Source: Propionimicrobium lymphophilum DSM 4903 (lineage in GTDB: Bacteria; Actinomycetota; Actinomycetes; Propionibacteriales; Propionibacteriaceae). From it: a DNA stretch of 64,000 nucleotides. Of the stretch, positions 55,449 through 63,936 are shown piece after piece. Below the pieces are notes generated by a model that was given only the letters and a program-made list of their open reading frames with translations, was not told where the DNA came from and ran no database searches. Numbering within the stretch: position 1 is the stretch's first letter; every line of letters starts with the position of its first letter. Location of the stretch: NCBI RefSeq assembly GCF_000423485.1, contig NZ_AUIB01000005.1, positions 87,271 to 151,270 on the forward strand, in the 5' to 3' direction. The position numbers and the translations under genes were made by a program.

Positions 55449-55459
55449 CCCCCCCCCCC
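55449..55459 (-). repeat. G11 homopolymer upstream of the pilin gene
   Basis: Eleven consecutive G on the pilin strand lie 69-79 bases before the ATG, immediately followed by AATAT. If AATAT is part of a -10 box, the tract lies in the promoter spacer, where length changes alter promoter strength. Confidence 0.88.
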
Positions 55460-55505
55460 GACGGTTTTACTTTACACGAAAAAGTTATCAACACCAGAAT
55501 TATTA

Positions 55506-56126
55506 TTACTTGACAATTCCGAGCCTGGTCAGTGGCCAAACAATGAACCGAGCCTTACCAATGAGCTGTTCTTCTGAGACGGTACCAATAGCTTCCGAGC
55601 GGCTATCTACTGAAACATTACGGTGATCGCCCAGCACAAAGTAGCGGTTTTCTGGCACTTGGTAAGGAAACTTCATGTCGGACTGTCCGGTGTCAATGCC
55701 TTGCACATATTTTTCATCGAGCGGCTGGTCATTGACGAAAACCTTGCCGTCGCGAATGTCCACCCAATCGCCCGGGTTACCGATGACACGCTTCATCAAC
55801 ACCTTGTTGTTGTAGTAGAAGGCCATGATGTCTCCGGTGGAGAATTCCGACGAATGGTTGGCGACAACCAAGTCGCCCTCCCGAAGCGTCGGCTCCATGG
55901 ACGTGCCGCGAATCTGCAGGACTGAAATGAAAAACGTCGAGATCAACACACTAACCGCGGCTACGACGACGATCACCTCGAAGGCACGCAGCAAAAACCG
56001 AAACAGCCTGGACTCCATCCAGCCCGCCCAAATCTCCCTCAACCGTGCGATCGGGCCAGCACCCCGTTCGGGCGTGTAATCATCAGGCTGCTCCGGCGCA
56101 GCACCCTCCAAAACTCGTTTAGCCAT
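55506..56126 (-). CDS. lepB: Signal peptidase I
   Basis: This 206-residue membrane-anchored protease removes Sec signal peptides. It has one N-terminal helix (about residues 46-68), nucleophile Ser76 in RGTSMEPTL and general base Lys112 in LMKRVIGNPGD, plus VLGDHRNVSVDSR (box E). Located just upstream of the pilin on the same strand, it is likely dedicated to pilin processing, as in other actinobacterial fimbrial loci. The ATG at 56126 has AGGGGG upstream. It follows the histidine kinase by 55 bases. Confidence 0.93.
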   Translation of the reverse strand: MAKRVLEGAAPEQPDDYTPERGAGPIARLREIWAGWMESRLFRFLLRAFEVIVVVAAVSVLISTFFISVLQIRGTSMEPTLREGDLVVANHSSEFSTGDIMAFYYNNKVLMKRVIGNPGDWVDIRDGKVFVNDQPLDEKYVQGIDTGQSDMKFPYQVPENRYFVLGDHRNVSVDSRSEAIGTVSEEQLIGKARFIVWPLTRLGIVK

Positions 56127-56181
56127 CAAACCCCCTAATTACAGCGCTGCCATACGCCAACACATAAACAGGTTAGCGGGA

Positions 56182-57627
56182 TTACGGTTCGGTTTGAACC
56201 TGATTACCCGCAAGCGGTAGTCGAATCTCGAATTCGGCACCCTGACCAAGCGTGCTCCTGACAGCCACCTTGCCGCCGTGCGCCTCCACCAACGAGGCAA
56301 CAATAGAGAGCCCAAGACCCGTCGAGCCCTCGGCGTTATGCGCCCTTGACGAGTCCGCACGGGTGAAGCGCTCGAAGATGTGCGGCAGGAGTTCGGGGTC
56401 GATGCCGGGGCCGTCGTCGGCGATGGTTATTACCGCCCAGCCGTTATCAACCGAAACCTTCGTCATCACCGATGTGCCCGCGCCCGTGTGCTTGCGAGCG
56501 TTACCCAACAAATTAGCCACCACCTGCTGCAGCCGGAACTTGTCGCCGCGCACAACCACCTCGCCCGCCTCCGGGTCGGGCAGATCCAGCAGCCAGCGGT
56601 GCTGCCTATCCGAAACCTGAGCATCAGACACCGCATTAAGCGCGATCTCCACCACGTCCACGTCTTCGACGTCGATGCCACGTCCCTCGTCGAGCCTGGC
56701 CAGCAGCAGCATGTCCTCAACCAGACGGCTCATGCGCTGCGACTCGAAATCGATGCGATCGACGGCTCTAGCGGAGCCATCATCCAGCTCGGCGCTACGC
56801 CTATTTAAGAGTTCGGCGTAACCCCGGATCGACGCCAACGGGTTGCGCAACTCGTGGCTGGCATCCGAAACGAACCGCCGCACGCTAGATTCGGACGCCT
56901 GCCGCGACTGCAACGAATTTTCGACGTGATCAAGCATTCTGTTGAACGCGTAGCCAACTCGGTCGATCTCGTTGCCGTCGGAGGTGGCCGGCACTCGCAC
57001 CTTCAGCGAAACCTCGCCGCTGCCCAGCGGCATCTGCGAGACCTGCGTGGCCGTCGCCGCCAGCCGGCCAAGCGGAGACAGGGCACGACCGATCACCCGG
57101 TTCACGACTAAAACGGCAGCAACCACAGCAAGAAGGCACAGCACCAGCTCGGCCAGGAAGATGTTCGCCACAAGCCCATTTACCGACGACAGCGGAATAG
57201 CCACATACACCTGCGGGCCAGTCGAGGCGGAACACTGCGCCCGATAAGGCCCAAGATGGCCGACGTTAATGTTGCGGGGCCGGCCGTCGCACTCCACACG
57301 GAGCACCTTTTTGAACTGCTCCGCGTTCGGCACACCAAAACCAGAATCAGTGACGATTTGCGCGTGAATCTCACCGTCCTTAGCAATCACGATGAAAGAC
57401 CCACCTGGCAAGCCACCAACTCGCAATTCATCAAGCACAACTGGCTCGTCAGGATTTCCAAAAACGTAGCTAATTTGGCTATCAATGTTGGAAATCAGAA
57501 GCTGACGGATAACACCAACCGAAATCATCGAAAGCAGCAAAGCTGTGAGCGCAACGATGACGGCGATCCGCCTGGTGAGGCGGGAACGCAGCGAAGCCTT
57601 GCTCAACTTAGGCGGGTTTGATGACAT
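56182..57627 (-). CDS. Sensor histidine kinase
   Basis: This 481-residue kinase is of the PhoR/TcrY-like type. It has two membrane helices (about 21-42 and 152-177) flanking an extracellular sensor of about 110 residues, a HAMP domain, HisKA with the phosphorylated His258 in SDASHELRNPLASIRGYAELL, and HATPase with NLLGNARKHT, ADDGPGI and GLGLSIV. The ATG at 57627 overlaps the regulator stop by 20 bases, so the two are coupled. The position directly before lepB and the pilin suggests that it may control pilus genes; this is an inference. Confidence 0.92.
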   Translation of the reverse strand: MSSNPPKLSKASLRSRLTRRIAVIVALTALLLSMISVGVIRQLLISNIDSQISYVFGNPDEPVVLDELRVGGLPGGSFIVIAKDGEIHAQIVTDSGFGVPNAEQFKKVLRVECDGRPRNINVGHLGPYRAQCSASTGPQVYVAIPLSSVNGLVANIFLAELVLCLLAVVAAVLVVNRVIGRALSPLGRLAATATQVSQMPLGSGEVSLKVRVPATSDGNEIDRVGYAFNRMLDHVENSLQSRQASESSVRRFVSDASHELRNPLASIRGYAELLNRRSAELDDGSARAVDRIDFESQRMSRLVEDMLLLARLDEGRGIDVEDVDVVEIALNAVSDAQVSDRQHRWLLDLPDPEAGEVVVRGDKFRLQQVVANLLGNARKHTGAGTSVMTKVSVDNGWAVITIADDGPGIDPELLPHIFERFTRADSSRAHNAEGSTGLGLSIVASLVEAHGGKVAVRSTLGQGAEFEIRLPLAGNQVQTEP

Positions 57628-58333
57628 ATCCGGCGCCACGCACAGTGTGAATCATCGGCTCGCGGTCGGCGTCGATCTTCTTACGCAAGTAACTGATGTA
57701 AAGCTCGACGACGTTGGCCTGGCCACCGAAATCGTAATTCCAGACTCGATCGAGGATCTGAGCCTTGCTCAGCACCCTACGTGGGTTACGCATTAGGTAT
57801 CGAAGAAGTTCGAACTCGGTGTTGGTGAGGTGGATTTCGTCACCGTCGCGCGTCACCTCGTGAGAATCCTCATCGAGCACCAGATCGCCAACCACCAACT
57901 GCGAGTTACTCTCCTGGGTGGCCGTTCCCGAACGACGAAGCAGCGCCCGCAGCCTGGCAACGAGCTCCTCGACGCTGAACGGCTTGGTGACGTAGTCGTC
58001 ACCACCAGCGGTCAGGCCGCTGATTCGGTCGCGGATCGCGTCTTTGGCGGTCAGGAAAATCACGGGGATGTTCGGCTGGTCGGCGCGAATACGTCGCATG
58101 ACCTCGAAACCGTCAATATCGGGCAACATGATGTCGAGAATCGCGACGTCCGGCTTGTGCAGCTTCGCAACCTCGACTGCCTGACGCCCACGCGAGGCGG
58201 TGAAAACTTCCCAGCCCTCATAGCGCAACGCCATGCCTAGCAACTCGGTGATCGACGGCTCGTCGTCAACCGCTAACACGCGGATCGGGGTGCCGTCAGC
58301 CCGGCTTATCTGTCTTTCTTTACCAGCTTCCAT
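57608..58333 (-). CDS. OmpR-family response regulator
   Basis: This 241-residue regulator has a receiver domain (IRVLAVDDEPSITELL) with phosphoacceptor Asp67 in VAILDIMLPDIDG, and Lys in YVTKPFSVEEL. The C-terminal winged helix (about 145-241) has the usual HLTNTEFELLRYLMRNPRRVLSKAQILDRVW. The ATG at 58333 has GGAGG six bases upstream; a longer TTG frame is unlikely. Partner of the downstream kinase. Confidence 0.95.
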   Translation of the reverse strand: MEAGKERQISRADGTPIRVLAVDDEPSITELLGMALRYEGWEVFTASRGRQAVEVAKLHKPDVAILDIMLPDIDGFEVMRRIRADQPNIPVIFLTAKDAIRDRISGLTAGGDDYVTKPFSVEELVARLRALLRRSGTATQESNSQLVVGDLVLDEDSHEVTRDGDEIHLTNTEFELLRYLMRNPRRVLSKAQILDRVWNYDFGGQANVVELYISYLRKKIDADREPMIHTVRGAGYVIKPA

Positions 58334-58404
58334 CTGTGCCTCCGCTCTAAGCCTAAGGCCATATCCATGCAAAAGACTATGAGAAAACTGTGAAGAAGCT
58401 GTGT

Positions 58405-61400
58405 TTAGCTACATCCGCAGCCACCCGAGCAGCGGCCCTCCGATTTCTGCCCCACAACCGTGATGCCTAGCGAGCGCATGGCGGCAGCAGCACGATCCGA
58501 GACCCCGCTTGCCGCCGGCTGCGGATCCACCGCGGTGAACTCGTCGCCGTCAGACCAGTCGGCTAGCGTCGACTTGGTGCCGGCGGCCTTGTGCGCGGTT
58601 GCGATCATCAGCTTGATGCGGTTCAGCTGGTTGACCTCGCTGGCGCCCGGATCGTAGTCGATCGAAACCAGGTTGGCCTGCGGATACTGGGCGCGCAGCT
58701 CCTTGAACATGCCGCGCCCGATGACGTGATTCGGCAGGCAAGCAAACGGCTGCGCGCAGATGACGTTGGGCGTGCCATGCTCGATCAGCTCTACGATCTC
58801 GCCAACAAGCAGCCAGCCCTCGCCGGCCTGCGTGCCCAGGCTGATGACGCGCTGTGCCTTCTCTGCAAGCTCCTCGATAGTTCCGGGGACGTCGAACTTG
58901 CCGTTGGTGGCGGCCAGCGCGGCACGCATCGGCTTCTCGTACTGTTCGATCAGCCAGATGCCGAACTTCTTGCTCAGACGGCTCTTTGTGGTGCCCAGAC
59001 CGAAGTTGTCGCGCTGGAATTCGCCGGTGGCCATGGACTGCAGGAAGAATGCGCTCAAGCCCGGCAGGACAGCCTCGCAACCCTCATCCTCAATGACGCG
59101 CACGGCGTCGTTGTTGGCGTCCGGCTGAAACTTCACCAGAATCTCGCCAACCACGCCGACGCGGGGCTTGCGCTCGATGCTAAGCAGCGGCAACTCGTCG
59201 AATTCGCGGACGATGTTTTTGATCATCCAGTTGTAGCCGACCCGCCTGCCCAGCGTCTTCGAATAGCCGGAGTTGGCGAAAAACTCGCGGGTGATGTCGT
59301 CCCAGCGACGGTAAAGCTCCATCGCGGAGCCCTCCTCGCGTTCGTAGGGGCGCACACGAAGCAGCACGTTCTGCAGCAGGTCGCCCAGCGTCAGGGCCTG
59401 CAGACCTCGGTGCATCATCGGCAGGGTGATCTTGAAGCCCGGGTTCTGCTCGATGCCCTGGGCGCTGATGGCTAACACCGGCACCTGTGGGTAGCCGGCG
59501 TCCTTGAGCGCCTTTCGCAGCATTCCGACGTAGTTGGTCGCGCGGCACATGCCGCCAGTCTGGGTGATCGCCACCGTCGACTTGTCGGGGTCGGCGCCGC
59601 CGGTGAGGAATTTATTAACCAGCTGGCCGATGACCATGATGGCCGGGTAACAGGCGTCGTTGTTGACGTATTTCAAACCAACTTCGACGTCCTCGCGGCT
59701 GGCGTGTTCGAGCACCTCCACGTTCAGGCCGCTGCGTCTCATCACCGGGGCGAGCATGCGGAAGTGGATCGGCGCCATCTGCGGCACGTAAACCGTGTGA
59801 GTGTCGCGCTCGGCGATGCCGAAGATCGGCTGGGAATCCTGTCCTGTGGTGTCGATTTCCGCGCTCGACGGGGTGCGCTCGGCAAGCGCGGCCTTCAGCG
59901 AACGCAGGCGAATGCGGGCGGCACCGAGGTTCGAGACCTCGTCGATCTTCAGAACCGTGTACACATCGCCGGCGGCTTCGAGAATCTCCTGCACCTGGTC
60001 GGTGGTGACCGCGTCCAGGCCGCAGCCGAAGCTGTTTAGCTGCACAAGCGACATGTCCGGTTCGGTAGAGACGATATTCGCCGATTCGTAGAGCCTGGTG
60101 TGGTAGACCCACTGGTCGCGCACGCGCAGCGGCCTGGGCAGCGTCGACTCAGCCAGGCCGGAAGTCAGCGCGTCTTCGCTGACCACCACCATGCCGAGGG
60201 TCTGAATGACCTCAGGAATGCCGTGATTGATCTCCGGATCGATGTGGTACGGGCGTCCGGCCAGCACGATGACGCGCAAATCATGCTCACGGGCGTACTG
60301 TAACGCGCGGTCGCCCTCCGCCTTGATATCGGCGTACACGTTGCCCATTTCCTCGTAGCCGGCAGCGACCGCGGCCTTTGCTTCGGGCAGGCTGACGTCC
60401 CAATCCCCGAAGATCTCCACCAGTCGCTCGGGCAGTTTCTCCGGGTTGTCCAGGTTGACGAACGGCGTCATGAACCGCACACCTTCGCGCTGCAGGTGCT
60501 CCATGTTCTTGGCCAACACCTGCGGGTAGAAAGCCACGATCGGGCAGTTGTAGTTGTTGTCCGCATCCGAGAATTGCCTGCGCTCGTAGTTAACGCAAGG
60601 CATGAAGATGGTGTCGACGCCCTTGTCAAGCAGCCATTCGACGTGGCCGTGTGCCAGTTTCGCCGGGTAACAGACGTTCTCGGACGGGATCGACTCCATG
60701 CCGTCCTGGAAAAGGTCGTGGCTGCTGCGGCCCGAAAGCATCACCTTGAAGCCCAGATTGGTGAGGATCGTGAACCACAACGGATAGTTCTCGTACATGC
60801 CCAGCGCGCGCGGGACGCCGATCGCGCCGCGCGTCGCCTTCTTGTCGGTCAAACGGCGGTAGCCGAAAAAGCGCTTGTACTTGTAGTCGTACAGGTTAGG
60901 CACCTGCGACTTCTTCGGACGTGCCTCCAGACTCGCGCCGCGCTCGCAGCGGTTACCGGAGACGTGACGGGAACCGTCGTCAAAATTGGTGATGGTGAGC
61001 TTGCAGTGGTTTTGACACAACTTGCAGGTGCGCTGGCTGGCCGTGACCTCGAAGTTATCCAGGTCACGGGTGTCCATGTAGGAGTGTTCACCCTCGCCGT
61101 AATGCATCTTCGCGGTCAGCGCGGCACCATAGGCACCCATCAGACCGGCGATGTTCGGACGCGTCACCTCGACGCCGGTCAGCAGCTCGAACGCGCGCAA
61201 CACGGCATCATTCAGGAACGTGCCACCCTGCACAACAACCTGGTCGCCCAGCTCGGCGGTGTCGCGCAGCTTCATCACCTTATATAGAGCATTGCGCACA
61301 ACCGAGTAGCTGAGGCCCGCGGAAATGTCGCCAATCTCGGCGCCCTCCTTCTGAGCCTGCTTCACCGATGAATTCATGAACACCGTGCAGCGCGAACCAA

Positions 61401-62883
61401 GATCCACCGGGGCCTTAGCCTGGGTGCCAACCTTGGCGAAGTTAATGACGTCAGTGCCCATCGTCTCGGCGAACGTCTGCAGGAACGAGCCGCAGCCGGA
61501 GCTGCAGGCCTCGTTCACGGAGATCGAATCGACCGCGTTATTGCGGATGCGCAAGTACTTCATGTCCTGGCCGCCGATATCGACAACGCTGGTGACATCT
61601 GGGTTTAGGTGCTTGGCTGCGCGGTAGTGGGCCATCGTCTCGATGACGCCCTCGTCGGCGTGCAGCGCGGCCTTAATCAGATCCTCGCCGTAGCCGGTGA
61701 CGCAAGCCCGCCCGATGTAGGCCTCCTCGGGGAGTGCCGCGTAGATATCCTTAGCAATCTTGACGGCAGCGGAGGTCGGGTCGCCCTCGTTGGAGCCGTA
61801 GGTCTGGTGGACGATCCGGTCGCGCGAATCCAGCAACACCGACTTAATAGTTGTCGAACCGGCATCGATGCCCAGCCAAAGCGGGCCGGTGACGTCGTCC
61901 ATGGTGGCGAAATCTACACGAGCCTTGGAGTGGCGGGCATCGAACTCGTCTCGCTCGTTCTGATCGATGAACAACGGGCGCATGGTGTTGGTGTCCATCA
62001 AGACGTCGTTTGCGCTCTGCAGTTCCTTAGCCAGGCGGCCCAGGCTCAGCGCGGGGCCCTCGGCCAGAAGCGCGGCACCGATCGCCACGTAAAGCTGGCC
62101 GTTTTCCGGGGTCACGAACCGATCGACGTTATCGCCGAGAGCGCGCTTGAAAGCTGCGCGCAGCTCGGGCAGGAAGTGCAGCGGGCCGCCCAAGAAGATG
62201 ACGGTGCCGCGAATCGGGCGGCCGCACGCCAGGCCCGAGACGGTCTGGGTGGCCACGGCCTGGAAAATGCTCGCGGCGATGTCCTCGTGAGCGGCACCCT
62301 GGTTCAGCAACGGCTGGACGTCCGTCTTGGCGAACACGCCACAGCGCGAAGCGATCGGATAGAGGTTCTTGTAATCGGCGGCCAGGTCGTTCATCTCGCC
62401 GGTGCTGACCTTCAGCAGCGTCGCCATTTGGTCGATAAAGGCGCCGGTGCCGCCAGCGCAGGTGCCGTTCATTCGCTGCTCGGGAGTCGGGTGCAGGTAG
62501 GTGATCTTGGCGTCCTCGCCACCCAGCTCGATGATGACGTCAACGTCAGGGTTGAGCTGCTCGATTGCCTCGGTGGCGGTGATGACCTCCTGGGAGAATT
62601 GGATGCCCATCGTCTTCGCCACGCCCAGGCCCCCGGAGCCCGTCATGGCCACCTTGACCGCGGCGCCCGGGAATTCCTTTTCGACATCAGAAAGCAGCTT
62701 GGCCAGCTCACCACGAACGTCTGCGTTGTGGCGGCGGTAGTCGGAAAACAGGATCTCCTTGCCGTCCAGAACCACGGCCTTTACGGTGGTGGAGCCCACG
62801 TCCAGGCCCAGCGAAAGCGTGCGGGCGCGCGAATCAAAAGTTTCGTCCACTCGGACGGATGAAGCGTTCTGAGTCAAGCTCAC
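58405..62883 (-). CDS. Double CoA-dehydratase activase / dehydratase-like giant protein
   Basis: This 1,492-residue cytoplasmic protein joins two BcrA/BadF-type activase ATPase domains (LGLDVGSTTVKAVV near residue 24 and LGIDAGSTTIKSVL near 338) to a DUF2229 region and a 2-hydroxyacyl-CoA dehydratase-like part. Both activase copies keep the Fe-S cysteines: CAGGTG and SRCGVFAK in the first, CSSGCGSF and SRCTVFMN in the second. The end GRCSGGCGCS looks metal-binding. Free-standing activases pump electrons into dehydratases using ATP; here activator and acceptor are fused. The true substrate of this family is unknown. GTG start with GGGAGG. A TetR-type operator lies 45 bases upstream. Confidence 0.88.
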   Translation of the reverse strand: MSLTQNASSVRVDETFDSRARTLSLGLDVGSTTVKAVVLDGKEILFSDYRRHNADVRGELAKLLSDVEKEFPGAAVKVAMTGSGGLGVAKTMGIQFSQEVITATEAIEQLNPDVDVIIELGGEDAKITYLHPTPEQRMNGTCAGGTGAFIDQMATLLKVSTGEMNDLAADYKNLYPIASRCGVFAKTDVQPLLNQGAAHEDIAASIFQAVATQTVSGLACGRPIRGTVIFLGGPLHFLPELRAAFKRALGDNVDRFVTPENGQLYVAIGAALLAEGPALSLGRLAKELQSANDVLMDTNTMRPLFIDQNERDEFDARHSKARVDFATMDDVTGPLWLGIDAGSTTIKSVLLDSRDRIVHQTYGSNEGDPTSAAVKIAKDIYAALPEEAYIGRACVTGYGEDLIKAALHADEGVIETMAHYRAAKHLNPDVTSVVDIGGQDMKYLRIRNNAVDSISVNEACSSGCGSFLQTFAETMGTDVINFAKVGTQAKAPVDLGSRCTVFMNSSVKQAQKEGAEIGDISAGLSYSVVRNALYKVMKLRDTAELGDQVVVQGGTFLNDAVLRAFELLTGVEVTRPNIAGLMGAYGAALTAKMHYGEGEHSYMDTRDLDNFEVTASQRTCKLCQNHCKLTITNFDDGSRHVSGNRCERGASLEARPKKSQVPNLYDYKYKRFFGYRRLTDKKATRGAIGVPRALGMYENYPLWFTILTNLGFKVMLSGRSSHDLFQDGMESIPSENVCYPAKLAHGHVEWLLDKGVDTIFMPCVNYERRQFSDADNNYNCPIVAFYPQVLAKNMEHLQREGVRFMTPFVNLDNPEKLPERLVEIFGDWDVSLPEAKAAVAAGYEEMGNVYADIKAEGDRALQYAREHDLRVIVLAGRPYHIDPEINHGIPEVIQTLGMVVVSEDALTSGLAESTLPRPLRVRDQWVYHTRLYESANIVSTEPDMSLVQLNSFGCGLDAVTTDQVQEILEAAGDVYTVLKIDEVSNLGAARIRLRSLKAALAERTPSSAEIDTTGQDSQPIFGIAERDTHTVYVPQMAPIHFRMLAPVMRRSGLNVEVLEHASREDVEVGLKYVNNDACYPAIMVIGQLVNKFLTGGADPDKSTVAITQTGGMCRATNYVGMLRKALKDAGYPQVPVLAISAQGIEQNPGFKITLPMMHRGLQALTLGDLLQNVLLRVRPYEREEGSAMELYRRWDDITREFFANSGYSKTLGRRVGYNWMIKNIVREFDELPLLSIERKPRVGVVGEILVKFQPDANNDAVRVIEDEGCEAVLPGLSAFFLQSMATGEFQRDNFGLGTTKSRLSKKFGIWLIEQYEKPMRAALAATNGKFDVPGTIEELAEKAQRVISLGTQAGEGWLLVGEIVELIEHGTPNVICAQPFACLPNHVIGRGMFKELRAQYPQANLVSIDYDPGASEVNQLNRIKLMIATAHKAAGTKSTLADWSDGDEFTAVDPQPAASGVSDRAAAAMRSLGITVVGQKSEGRCSGGCGCS

Positions 62884-62927
62884 TGCGGAAGCCTCCCGAT
62901 TTCCTTGGCAGCATCACGAGCAAAAAT

Positions 62928-62957
62928 AGAATGATCGTTCTGTTTTGATTCATTCTA
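62928..62957. promoter_or_regulatory. Putative TetR operator between the activase and regulator genes
   Basis: The 14-bp near-palindrome AGAATGATCGTTCT (62928-62941) equals its reverse complement except at one symmetric pair. A wider repeat, TAGAATGA / TCATTCTA (62927-62934 and 62950-62957), overlaps it. It lies 44-74 bases upstream of the activase GTG, where it could block transcription. Confidence 0.62.
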
Positions 62958-63088
62958 CTCAAACTCCACGCTTTGGCCATAGGGACGGAAGGCAACCTTC
63001 TCATCTTAAACAGGCGTAAAAACGAGAACGGTGGTGACGACGGCCCGCCAACAGCACGCCCGCTTCGGGCAATTCGACGCGCATTCGC

Positions 63089-63094
63089 TAGCAT
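63089..63094 (+). promoter_or_regulatory. -10 box TAGCAT of the TetR gene
   Basis: TAGCAT is followed by 7 bases and the ATG at 63102, fitting either a leaderless start or a very short leader. Confidence 0.35.
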
Positions 63095-63101
63095 GAAGGA
63101 A

Positions 63102-63689
63102 ATGCCGAACACAGCCAAAGCCAACAAGCAGCTTGTCATCATCGACACAGCTGCCGACTTGATCTGCGCGCACGGCGTCAACGGCATGACGATGTCTCAG
63201 CTCATCAAGGGTTCCGGAGTGTCCGCCGGCGCCATCTATCACCACTTCGGCAGCAAGAACGCGATCGTCACGGAGGTTGCCCGGCAGGCGATCAGCTGGC
63301 CGCTTCAAGCACTCTCGGAATTCCGCGACGAAGCACACTCCCCCATGCAGCTGATCGAGTTTTCGATCCGCGCGGTTCAGGCAGCTCCCGAACTCGGCGA
63401 CCTGCTGCTGCAATTAGGCGCGGGCGCAGCAACCGATGACGATCTCGGCAGGCTGCTCCAGGCAGAGTTCAAACCCCTGCGTGACGCGCTCGAGGACACC
63501 ATGATTTCGTGGGCAACCCAAAACGGCATCCCCGAGACCATGATGGAGGGCCGCAGCCAGCTTTACGTCGGCCTCGTCCTCGGCTTCATCACTCAACGAC
63601 GCCTAATCAGTAACTTCGACGAGGACGAGTACCTGCGCTACGCCCAGCTCAGCCTCGAGGTAACCCGCCAACCCGACGCCACCGTCTAA
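63102..63689 (+). CDS. TetR/AcrR-family transcriptional regulator
   Basis: This 195-residue repressor has an N-terminal helix-turn-helix (VIIDTAADLICAHGVNGMTMSQLIKGSGVSAGAIYHHFGSKNAIVTEV) and an all-helical ligand/dimer domain from about residue 60. The ATG at 63102 (MPNTAKANKQ) is chosen; an ATG at 63093 is also possible, and the longer frame from 62973 is not credible. It is divergent from the giant activase gene with the operator-like palindrome between them, so it probably controls that gene. The effector is unknown. Confidence 0.9.
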   Translation: MPNTAKANKQLVIIDTAADLICAHGVNGMTMSQLIKGSGVSAGAIYHHFGSKNAIVTEVARQAISWPLQALSEFRDEAHSPMQLIEFSIRAVQAAPELGDLLLQLGAGAATDDDLGRLLQAEFKPLRDALEDTMISWATQNGIPETMMEGRSQLYVGLVLGFITQRRLISNFDEDEYLRYAQLSLEVTRQPDATV

Positions 63690-63824
63690 CCCGAGACCCC
63701 GCACCCCGAAGCACCCACTCACTGAGTAAGTAACCAAATGGCTCATAGACGAGCCAATTGATGCCCGCTGTTTCTAGAGACGTGTTGGTTCGGCCTGGAC
63801 GTTCTCCGTTAGTGGTTGACCTGA

Positions 63825-63928
63825 TTGCTTCTGGTCGCCTGGCGGCATGGTTGCTTAAGGTCGGCTTCTAGCCTGGATACTTAAAGTCGCCTGACGGCCT
63901 GGCTGCTTCTGGTCGGTTTCTGGTCTGG
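63825..63928 (+). repeat. Four tandem 26-bp repeats
   Basis: Units at 63825-63850, 63851-63876, 63877-63902 and 63903-63928 share a (T/C)TGCTT-(CT/AA)GGTCG start and a CCTGG or similar end. The last unit is nearly identical to the single unit at 19717-19742, and both lie 8 bases before a family 1 element. Confidence 0.75.
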
Positions 63929-63936
63929 GTTGGGTT

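Noticed and set aside
61609..62862. 417-codon plus-strand frame opposite the giant activase gene
   Set aside because: Same artefact of codon bias; no start signal and no family features.
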